Source: Theristus sp. LFF4_11
Lineage: Eukaryota; Nematoda; Chromadorea; Monhysterida; Xyalidae
Assembly (NCBI GenBank): GCA_030248135.1
Contig: JASANC010005767.1
Span: forward strand, 1 to 64,000
DNA: 64,000 nt
Reading direction: 5' to 3'
Part shown: in pieces, positions 35,201-44,400 of the stretch
How the letters are laid out: each line of letters begins with the position of its first letter
Numbering within the stretch: the first letter of the stretch is position 1
Position numbers and translations under genes: made by a program
Notes under the pieces: generated by a model
Told to the model about the DNA's origin: nothing
Seen by the model: the letters and a program-made list of their open reading frames with translations, nothing else
Database searches by the model: none

Positions 35201-37762
35201 CGCCGCGTTTGTTTGTTTTTTTTTGAAGCACGCCCCCCACCGATTCCGGAAACCCGAAGGTACCAAACTCCGGTGGGATTGGGGAATGGACGGCTCACCA
35301 TCCCGTGGAACCAATACCCTCGGCATGTGAGGGGGGCAGCCTCTAAGCCCCGCTCTGTCCTGGGGGCACCAGTGATCTTAGCCCGATTTCGGTTTCGGTG
35401 GCCTGCGGTCGCTATATCCCCGGAGGGCAGCGAATCCGAAGGTTTTCGTTTTCGTTTTCGTTTTGCTGAAAAGCGTAAAACTTTGAAGTTATTTTTTAAT
35501 TGTTCTCTTCGATTTAATCTAAAATCACGCCATGTGCGAAATTCTGTAAATTCTGTGCAAAAACAGAAAAATTAGAGATTGCAAAACATTGTTGCATGTA
35601 GCTTTTTCGTTGTTGTTAACGTACGCACCGCTGTGTACACACCAGCACCAGTGACAAAAAGGAGTTGTCTTCCGTTGATTTTCACCTTTTTTACCGGTGT
35701 CACCTTCAACTAGTGTGGCAGGATAAACCGTCTGTCCCGTGAGTCATTGCCTTTGCCACAGGAGACCTTGCGTTCCGCAATGCTTCTGCGATACAATTTG
35801 TCCTGAACAAACCAGTGTCAGCGAGCTAAAGTCTGATTGTTATTTTAGTAGTTTTAGTGGTCGCTAAATGCCCGAAATCCGCAAATGTGAAAGGTCATTT
35901 GTCTACAATACAAAGCACGAGGGTTGCCATGTGCAACCGAAATCATAAATAAACGCGCAAAAATATGACTCTTATGTACTTGTATCCATGTGTACCACAT
36001 CAGAGACTTGAAAAGCGTTGTCGAGCCAAGTCTTTCACTGCTTACACAAGGCCATATTCCTTCTTTTATATGCGTCTCACGCATTTTTAGATAATGGCAT
36101 AATTTTTTGAAAGTTCAAACCAAATTTTCTTCCCAACTTCTTTGTGTGCTTAGGTACATGTCATTATTTGGTCATTTTGACCGACGTACTCCATGTTTTT
36201 CGATTTGGATGACTTCTAGAGTCAATTTTTAGCGTTGAAATGACTTAACTGAATTGAAATATCGTTTCAGAAATCGTTTTCTTGCAACTTAGAACATGTT
36301 TTTTCAGTCGGTAGGCCATGAGATGAACATGATATCTTGTTGATTGGCGTACGTTATAGGTCTACAATGGAGTTGTGCGATATATTGTTAAACAATTGGA
36401 GCGGGGATGTTGGTTAATACCACATCACACGACGTTTTTCAGATACCCGATAACATGGCCACATGTTAAAACTTGTGTGCTGAGCTAAACTAACGTGTTA
36501 AACTTGCGTCTGTCAGTTGCCCGCAACGTGATCGCGAAATCATGGTACGTGTTTTCGATACGATGATTTGAAGAGTGGGCTCTCGCCATGTGGCAGATAG
36601 CATAGCTGGTTGAACCTGAAAGTAAGTGTCTTGGGGGGGGTGGGCGACCGGGTCGACAGGGGTTGCCGACTTAACTACAGCAAACAGGAATTTTTGAACA
36701 CAGTCAAATTTTGGTAATTTTCTAAAGAGGAACAACTAAGAACGGTTCAATATTCAAGTACACGTCGAAAATTGTCCTGTTTTACTGTTGAAAATGCAAC
36801 TTTCCCTCTATGAAATGGACATAATTTCAATAAAACACGATTTTCGCTCTTATAGTTTTCCGGATCGTTCTGAAAATAGTCTAGATGAACTCAGCTCGAC
36901 GAGACGCTTCGAACAAATCTAACTTGTAAAAAAAAATTTTTTTTAATTTTTTTTTTTTAATTTAAAAAAAAATCCGGATTTTTTTTTCCCTAACCCTAGT
37001 CGTGGTAGTACACGCGCGCCACACAGTCAACGATCAACACCTGGTGCATATCAGCCGGCTGCCAAGGGTTTTGTTCGATGGTGAACTGCACTTGTTTAAT
37101 TCCATTTTCGTGTTTTGGATATGCTTTCATGCCGATATGCTTTGAAATTGCTTTCTGCGCGATCTTCACCATTGCCTCGCTCGCATTCACGATTGTCAGT
37201 GTTTGCTTGCCTGTTATTCGAACGCACGCAACGCCGTCGGCTCCCTGAGTAAAGTTTGGAGAACAATGAGCGAGTGTGCAATTCAAAACCTTCGAGTACA
37301 TGAGACAGTCTCACAGTTTTTGGGCTTCCACGTTGGAAAATCAACTCCGCCTCGTCGAGCGACAGAAAAAAGTCAGTGGCCGTGACCAAATGCCAGCCGA
37401 TGCCGCTCAGGCTTTGCAGGGTTGCACAAAACAGCGCAAACGACGCTGCACTCGACCAAAACATCATTGGCCCATCGTAGTTCGCAAGATGGTAACAGAG
37501 AACCTCGCCGTGCGGCGTACGTTTGTGAGCGAGCCCCCCTGAAGAATACACGCTGCTGCTCAACGTGTGCTCTTGCAACAAACTCTGCTTTACAAATTGG
37601 CTTACCGGGCCAACATTTTTGTATGGTGCTTGATATTACTTGATCGACTTGCGGCGTTGCATGCAGCACGCTGAGGATGCCGAAGTTTTCATGAAATCGT
37701 GCTGTGAACACACCGAACGTGTCTGGCACAGGTCGCACGAATCTGGCACTCGTGTTGCCCAT
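28926..37762 (-). CDS. Unrecognised four-repeat protein C2 (535 aa), paralogue of C1
   Basis: Exons in coding order: 37606-37762, 37315-37538, 37041-37244, 31806-31922, 31448-31621, 31206-31367, 29768-29933, 29397-29551, 28926-29174; total 1608 bp, frame intact. The first two exons, the 117-bp exon and the 155-bp exon match C1 in length exactly. It shares the MGNT start, the RFHENFG motif and all four Trp-to-GW/NY repeats with identical spacings (21, 27, 27, 27). It differs by lacking the small intron that splits repeat 3 in C1 (one 162-bp exon instead of 63 + 99), by a shorter acidic linker, and by a C-terminal tail ending in PEPEPKPE. The intron between 31923 and 37040 is 5.1 kb and packed with repeats, against 85 bp in C1; another intron holds the foldback element at 29965-31030. 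Function unknown. Confidence 0.82.
29965..31030. mobile_element. Foldback-like element with 10-bp tandem repeats in its arms
   Basis: Left arm (29965-30450): tandem TTTTCCAGTT units, then a unique part. Right arm (30533-31030): the inverse order and strand, ending in AACTGGAAAA units. Mirrored landmarks include GGCCGGCCGCTTGTCCAGTT against AACTGGACAAGCGGCCGGCC, and AGTCCGGAAGTTAA against TTAACTTCCGGACTAG. The loop is about 80 bp. CTTCAG occurs immediately outside both ends (29959-29964 and 31031-31036), a possible target duplication. The design matches Drosophila FB elements in concept. It sits in an intron of C2. Confidence 0.8.
32030..32333. repeat. Homopolymer-rich low-complexity stretch (possible assembly artefact)
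   Basis: Long runs of G and T with A runs between, unlike anything else in the window. It starts about 100 bp into the large C2 intron and stops exactly where the repeat module at 32333 begins. A shorter similar stretch lies at 36925-36985. Confidence 0.75.
32333..33184. repeat. Repeat module copy 1: GC-rich head plus ~172-bp tandem repeats
   Basis: A 265-bp head starting ATCATGCGGATGCGCGAGCG is followed by about three tandem units of roughly 172 bp starting GTTCGCCCTTTCAATTTTTA (near 32625, 32798, 32970). The array runs directly into the 149-bp satellite. The same order and orientation recur at 62492-64000, so head, 172-bp array and satellite form one mobile or duplicated unit. Confidence 0.8.
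33185..34975. repeat. 149-bp satellite S1, about 12 units
   Basis: Tandem units with period 149 bp, recognised by GCGCTGATCACGGATTTTGG and CGATTTCGGGCGAATCGGCC (GCTGATCAC at 33211, 33360, 33509, 33658 and so on). Central units are nearly identical; the last three at the right edge are more diverged. Short open frames across it are satellite artefacts. The whole array lies inside the 5.1-kb C2 intron. Confidence 0.95.
35063..36095. mobile_element. 1.03-kb element with ~145-bp inverted terminal repeats
   Basis: The left arm 35063-35205 starts ATTATCTAAAAATGCGTGAG; the right arm 35950-36095 ends with the inverse CTCACGCATTTTTAGATAAT. The arms match over about 145 bp. The interior (35206-35949) contains a GC-rich part around 35220-35440 and an Arg/Phe-rich open frame (35198-35575) with no family signal. 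No transposase is recognised. It lies inside the large C2 intron. Confidence 0.85.
36096..37000. other. Remainder of the large C2 intron
   Basis: No gene recognised. It includes a poly-A/poly-T low-complexity patch at 36925-36985 immediately before the C2 exon at 37041. Confidence 0.5.
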
Positions 37763-38204
37763 TGTGTGCGATTATTGCCGTCAATTGTCTGTTTCATTCG
37801 TAGAAAGCAGTTGTGTCAGTGGTGCACTGTCAAATTTTCAGCAGCAGCTGAGCTCTTGTACATAAGGACACGTACGTATGTATGTCGTGGGCCGCGCGGC
37901 AGCGTAGTCCCACAATATTATTTCAGAAAGCTCATTGCGAATATTTTGAAATTTCAATCGACCATAACATTCATGATAAATGACTAAACCAAGAAATGCT
38001 ATTTGCTGTGCTAAGGTGGCCCGATACCCTATCCATCCAAACCAAAAAATTAAACATCGGTTGCTTCTGTGATTTTACAGAACAAAAAAACCGAAAAAAA
38101 TTTCAGGTTGTTGTTGTTGTTGTCGTTGTTGTTGTCGTTGTTGTTGTCGACCGTTTCGGTGTCCACAAAAAATCTAAAGTTGTGTTCAAATTTGAATTCC
38201 AAAT
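37763..38204. other. 5' flank of C2
   Basis: Upstream of the C2 start codon. It contains a (TTG)n microsatellite at about 38106-38150. No promoter element can be called with confidence. Confidence 0.5.
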
Positions 38205-39906
38205 TGTACGGTATCCTATGTAATCGACCATGCTGCGTCTGATAGGCTAGGTGCCGAATTGTGAAAACACTGTTTTTACCCGTGCCGGGTATAAAAAGAG
38301 TGCCCGTTAAGGGGTTTCCTGGTAAAAATCGTTGTTCTAATTTCATATTCCACGGTATTCATGTAATCGACCATGCTGCGTTTGATAGGCTAAGTGCTGA
38401 ATTGTGAAACATTGTTTTTTACCTGTGCCGGGGTTGAAAAGGGTACTGTTTTTACCCGTGCCTGGTATAAAAAGGGTCCCCGGAAGGGTTTCCTCCTAAA
38501 AAACGTTGTTCTGATTTCAAATTCCACGGTATCCATGTAATCGACTATGCTGCGTCTGATAGGCTATAGTTTAGGTGCCAAATAGCAAAAAGCTAATATT
38601 AACCCGTGCCTGGGTTGAAAAGGGTCCCCGTAAAGGGTTTCCCCCTAAAAAACGTTGTTCTGATTTCAAATTCCACGGTATCCACGTAATCGACTATGCT
38701 GCGTCTGATAGGCTATAGTTTAGGTGCCAAATAGCGAAAAGCTGATATTAACCCGTGCCTGGGTTGAAAAGGGTCCCCGTAAAGGGTTTCCTCCTAAAAA
38801 ACGTTGTTCTGATTTCAAATTCCACGGTATCCATGTAATCGACTATGCTGCGTCTGATAGGCTATAGTTTAGGTGCCAAATAGCAGAAAGCTGATATTAA
38901 CCCGTGCCTGGGTTGAAAAGGGTCCCCGTAAAAGGTTTTCCCCTAAAAAACGTTGTTCTGATTTCAAATTCCACGGTATCCATGTAATCGACTATGCTGC
39001 GTCTGATAGGCTATAGTTTAGGTGCCAAATAGCGAAAAGCTGATATTAACCCGTGCCTGGGTTGAAAAGGGTCCCCGTAAAGGGTTTCCTCCTAAAAAAC
39101 GATGTTCTGATTTCAAATTCCACGGTATCCATGTAATCGACTATGCTGCGTCTGATAGGCTATAGTTTAGGTGCCAAATAGCAGAAAGCTGATATTAACC
39201 CGTGCCTGGGTTGAAAAGGGTCCCCGTAAAGGGTTTTCCCCTAAAAAACGTTGTTCTGATTTCAAATTCCACGGTATCCATGTAATCGACTATGCTGCGT
39301 CAGATAGGTTATAGTTTAGGTGCCAAACAGCGAAAAGCTGATATTAACCCGTGCCTGGGTTGAAAAGGGTCCCCGTAAAGGGTTTCCTCCTAAAAAACGT
39401 TGTTCTGATTTCAAATTCCACGGTATCCATGTAATCGACTATGCTGCGTCTGATAGGCTATAGTTTAGGTGCCAAATAGCAGAAAGCTGATATTAACCCG
39501 TGCCTGGGTTGAAAAGGGTCCCCGTAAAAGGTTTTCCCCTAAAAAACGTTGTTCTGATTTCAAATTCCACGGTATCCATGTAATCGACTATGCTGCGTCT
39601 GATAGGCTATAGTTTAGGTGCCAAATAGCGAAAAGCTGATATTAACCCGTGCCTGGGTTGAAAAGGGTCCCCGTAAAGGGTTTCCTCCTAAAAAACGATG
39701 TTCTGATTTCAAATTCCACGGTATCCATGTAATCGACTATGCTGCGTCTGATAGGCTATAGTTTAGGTGCCAAATAGTAGAAAGCTGATATTAACCCGTG
39801 CCTGGGTTGAAAAGGGTCCCCGTAAAGGGTTTTCCCCTAAAAAACGTTGTTCTGATTTCAAATTCCACGGTATCCATGTAATCGACTATGCTGCGTCTGA
39901 TAGGCT
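38205..39906. repeat. 149-bp satellite S2 with higher-order structure
   Basis: About eleven tandem units of 149-150 bp, recognised by TTCCACGGTATCCATGTAAT and GATAGGCTATAGTTTAGGTG. Variants alternate between neighbours (CCTCCTAAAAAACG with AGCAGAAAG; TTCCCCTAAAAAACG with AGCGAAAAG), giving a two-unit repeat. Rarer variants (AAAGGTTTTCCCC at 38934 and 39530; ACGATG at about 39100 and 39697) recur every four units, about 596 bp. The sequence is unrelated to S1 although the period is the same. Confidence 0.93.
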
Positions 39907-39942
39907 AAAACCCTATAAACTCTTTGAGATATAAAAGAAAAA

Positions 39943-40479
39943 GACAAGTTCGGAAAAATGCCCGAAGGGCATGAAAAAGACCAAATATTATTTCAGAATG
40001 ACACAGATAGAAAAGTGTGACACAAGGATTTTCACAAGATCAAACATTTTATGAAACGTGTGTGAACTGGAAAGTTACAAACTGAAATAATATTTACGTC
40101 AATATATTTTTGTCATTTCAAGGCACTGGCTCCGGTTGTGACCGCACTCATCGTAAAAGGGTTCAGCCCGCAAACACCATATTAAGCAAATCATTTGATA
40201 CAGTATTCACAAATAAAAAGAGCATGTTCACAGCAGCAAATGATTTTTTTGCAGCATCAAATGAAGTGAGATAAAATTTGTACAGAGATTGTGCCTTCCT
40301 TGAGAATGACAAAAAAGATATTGGCGTAAATATTATTTCAATTTGTAACTTTCCAGTTCACACACGTTTCATAAAATGTTTGATCTTGTGAAAATCCTTG
40401 TGTCACACTTTTCTATCTGTGTCATTCTGAAATAATATTTGGTCTTTTTCATGCCCTTCGGGCATTTTTCCGAACTTGT
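39943..40479. mobile_element. MITE or foldback with ~157-bp inverted arms
   Basis: The left arm 39943-40101 starts ACAAGTTCGG and the right arm 40324-40479 ends CCGAACTTGT. The arms are nearly perfect inverted copies around a 220-bp loop. Each arm has an internal small hairpin, GCCCGAAGGGC. It sits about 35 bp after the end of satellite S2. No coding capacity. Confidence 0.9.
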
Positions 40480-40630
40480 ATATCCATATGACAGCATGAT
40501 AAAGACGAGTTGTGTGATTTCTAAAATAAAACTAAGATATTCAGAAAAGCTACTTTCAGTTTCTTTTAGATCAGGAGTCATATCATTTGCAAGTTGAAAA
40601 CAACAAAAAATTTAAAAAACCATACGTTCA

Positions 40631-40821
40631 GGGTGGGCCAGAAGTAGTGGGCTACCTTTTGTTTGCCTATAACAGCTTTACTAATTTTATTGGGGCGAAA
40701 TTTTGCACAGATCTAAATTCCTTGGTAATATAAGTTTCAAGTTTCGGCGGAATTGGCAGAGCAGTTTTGAAACAGTTATGGGCAATCTAAAAGGTGACCC
40801 ACTACGGTAATTCTGGCTTCC
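40631..40821. mobile_element. ~190-bp MITE
   Basis: The left end GGGTGGGCCAGAAGTAGTGG continues to GCTACCTTTT. The right end is an imperfect inverse (AAAAGGTGACCCACTACGG ... TTCTGGCTTCC). The inverted repeats are about 33 bp with several mismatches. No coding capacity. Confidence 0.65.
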
Positions 40822-41440
40822 TGTATGTGAATAACTGACAAAATTTGTTTACAGAGACGTAAAATTTATGCAAAAATGAGCAATAAAAATTGAAAATTGT
40901 CAACGAGACCCAAATTTACAAACCTGTGAACCTTCAACAAAAGCAATGGCTATGATAGACATGTGTGGTTGCTGTGGTGCAGCAGAATGCACATTATTTA
41001 GTTGCCGGTGTTGTTGGCACAATCCAAATGGCAAACGCTGGATTGGCGACACAGCACACGCATGTATGACGTAGGTGGATGCACGCGAACAGCAACCACT
41101 CATCGATATCGACTTATCTAGATATTTTATGCAAGCGACTAAACAATTGTGTGAGCATGTGAGCAAACTGTGTGAGGCTATATTTGATGAGGCATGTTCC
41201 ACCCATAAAACTGAAAACAGGCAACACCAACAATTTTCTACACAGAAAAAACTGAACACAGCATCTTGCCAACCACGTCTCAAACAAAACGATATGTTTT
41301 TTGTAAAAAAAAACTACACAGCGCAAAACTGAAAAAAATTTCAATTGAACATTTAGCTATAACCAAAACCAAAAAAGAGTGAAATGACCATATCAGATGT
41401 TATTTTGGTCCATGCAACGTAATATTAACGAATGAAACGA

Positions 41441-44400
41441 TCACTCAAACTTCACATTGTTTTTTGCTTCGTTTTCGCTGTGCAGTGATGCTGCAGATTC
41501 CACATGTTTCCAAGTGCCCGATTTCTCCATCTCATCTGAGATATCGATTGGTTGCTCGTGTTCGTGTTCTTCAGCACCCGATAGCAGTGGAATTTTCATC
41601 ACGCACCCGGAAGCGATTGGAACATTCAAGTGCGTGTCGTCGGCGTGCGGTTTGAACTGAAACCTTTTCTATCTTTATTTTTCAACCAGAACTTCAGGTT
41701 GCAGGAGCCAACCTTTTTCTCGTGTTCTTGCTTTTTCTTGTCGGCATGCTTGCGTAAGTGGAAGTCAGGCATGCGATCATCCAGTGCTTCCAGCGCATCC
41801 TCAGTGAACACGAGCTCCAGTAGTTTGCGAACGCCAACTATCACAACCAACTGAGAAAGGGACAAGACCATGCGATTGGCATAGTTTTACACCATTTTGC
41901 AAATTTTGTCATTCTACTTTTAATAACGCAAAGGGAACACTAACTAACCATCAATGGGAACAGAATGGACGTCTGTTTGATTGACTTGATCACCCACAGA
42001 ACAGCCAGACAAGCAAACTGCAACGATAAAATATTTTCTTCAAAATTAATTTTTAATTATAAACAAAAACAGTGCAATGAAAGGTTACGAAGATATGAAA
42101 TCGAACTTGCCTGGACTGCCGTGAACAAATGAACTTTCTTGATTGGTACTTTTCGCAAATACATGTAATCAGGTTGATATTTCATTGGCATTAACAAAAG
42201 CAGAATTCGGTTGAACAGCTGTATTCCATTCAACGCGCCTATTCCCATGTACAGAAATACGCCATATAAAACCGGCATCGGAATAAGCTGGAAACTTGAT
42301 CCTATGTTTCTTGTAAAATGTTTCGATCCAATAGTAAAAGCCATAATATATAATAGTTGCCTTTAAAATGCCCGTGATGAAGACAGAAGCACCGAGCATT
42401 GCAAATATTACGATGCCCGTCACTCTTTGCTCTCTGAAATCGCCTGTACATTTGATTCAAACCATCCAATTGCTGCGTCCCTGTTTTCGTTGTTTCTTAC
42501 CGAACACCAACAAAGGTGACAGCTTCACCAGGGGCACGCGAGTCAGACTCCAGTCGAAGTGCGTTCACGTGGTTGATTGCTGACACGGTGGCACCCAGGT
42601 AAATCGGAATGCCTGCACAAGTCAAGCAAACTGAAGAACTCCAACAAGAGGCAGTTGGTTCTGTGTGCTACAGACTGAATGTTGACGTTACGTCTTGACG
42701 CAAATAAACTGAATGTAAATTCCTTGAAACATGCTAAATTAGTGCACGTACCCAGGAAGCCGCAAACGATGCACTGTACGCCAATGACCAACAGGTCTAG
42801 ATGATATCCACATCCTTTTTTCAGCAGATTCTCTTTTCGATTTACGATGACCGCTGTGATTTGTTGATCCATAAAAATCAGAATGCATGCGAACAAGGCC
42901 GGCACGGCGGCGACAATCCACGTCCAAAATGAATTCTCGAACGGCGAAATTATCCAATTACGATCAGGGTGAGTCGGCTGCGGAAGAAAGATGTTTTGCA
43001 ACTGCATTTGCTTCTCTCAAACGCACAAAATATTTATCAAGATGTTAGTAAGTCAACAGATATGTTGATTTCTGCCTTGAGTTTTTTGGCTGAATTTGCA
43101 TGCAGTTTGTGTTGGTCAAGGTCTTACTCGAAATTCGCCTGGAACCACCAGTTTCGGAGTTGAAACGCCCATTAAATAGTCAACAACGGCCATCACAAGA
43201 ACAGCAATGACGATCGCAAAATCTGATATCGTGCGACGAACCTGTAGCACGGGTGATACATCAGTTCTCAAAAAAGAAATTCAGCAAATGCGAAAAAAAC
43301 ATTTCAGGGAAACACAAAGTTTCACAAATTACAAATTTACTCTTGCCAAAACAACATTTGAACCGACCGAATTTGAGAAATATCCCGTGTTGCGCATGCC
43401 TTTGAGGAAACTAGCAATTAGGAACGTGCCAAACATCAAGATCGCTGACATTAGAAACACGTCCCACATCTGCAAAGACAAAAGTCAAATACAAAAACTA
43501 AACATTGAGCATTATGCGACCGCTCATGCGAAAACACCAACAAATTCTGACTTCTTGGCAAGTGTCTCCTTCCAATGTTCCGCCGAACTTCTCGCAGTAA
43601 TCCAATGGGATTTGGGCGTAATTAATTCCAGTGATGTTCTCCCCTTGCGACTCAATCCTACAAACAATTGAAAACGTCTCACTTCTGTTCAAATAAACCA
43701 ATTGAAACAGGGTGCTTGCCCACCATGGCTTCGTCAACAATTTTTCGTCCTCAAATTCATGTTTGACGCCACGCGTTTCATTCAGCCATGTCATGAATTG
43801 AGTTCTATCTGAGAATGTTTGCTTGGAGTCGCACAAACACGAATCGTTTGAGAGCAGGTCCTGAACAAGAAATGAAAATAGCTCTTCAAAACAGGGCGTG
43901 GTTGAAACCATTGCTTGTACTAACCGGTGGCAAGTAAGTGCTGACATAATGGTTGCGGGTGCCAATTTGTATCAGCTTTTGCAATGCGGACACAATGAAA
44001 ATCAACGCAATCAACGTTGCAAATGATTCTTCGGTGAAACGGGTAATATAGCTGACCTAAACACAAATTTCCACAAGTAAGACAGTTTTGCCGCCAATTT
44101 TGGATCAATTACAGTACTCAAGCGCTTTCGTAAAACATTTGTTTATTCCAATTCAGTTTACCATAGATTTTGCCGAGTGGAGCGCGTGTTTTTTTATGCA
44201 ATATTATGAACAAAAACATGTGTACAGTGTGGTCAACCAACGAGCCGGTAACTGTTCGGTGTGTCAATTTGCTCTCACATCAAAAAGCGCGCTCAAAATT
44301 CATGCTAAACCGCTACTGCTCCGATGTAACGCACCAGTGATCTGCTCCTTCTTTTTAAAGTAAGCAAAATAAAATACAGTATGGCCGGATAAATAAGGCA

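Noticed and set aside
35198..35575. 125-residue frame with Arg/Phe/Pro-rich sequence
   Set aside because: Lies inside an inverted-repeat element, with FRFRF strings from a TTTTCG repeat; no transposase or other motif.
36985..37005. CCCTAACCCTAG next to a low-complexity patch, telomere-like
   Set aside because: Fewer than two telomeric units inside an intron; not a telomeric array.
38205..39906. Evenly spaced repeats, possible CRISPR array
   Set aside because: The whole 149-bp unit is conserved with no unique spacers, in a eukaryotic context; it is a satellite.
44088..44363. Frame with CSVCQF ... ALKIHAK, resembling half of a C2H2 zinc finger
   Set aside because: The second His is missing and there are no neighbouring fingers; it lies in a gene D intron. 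Probably chance.
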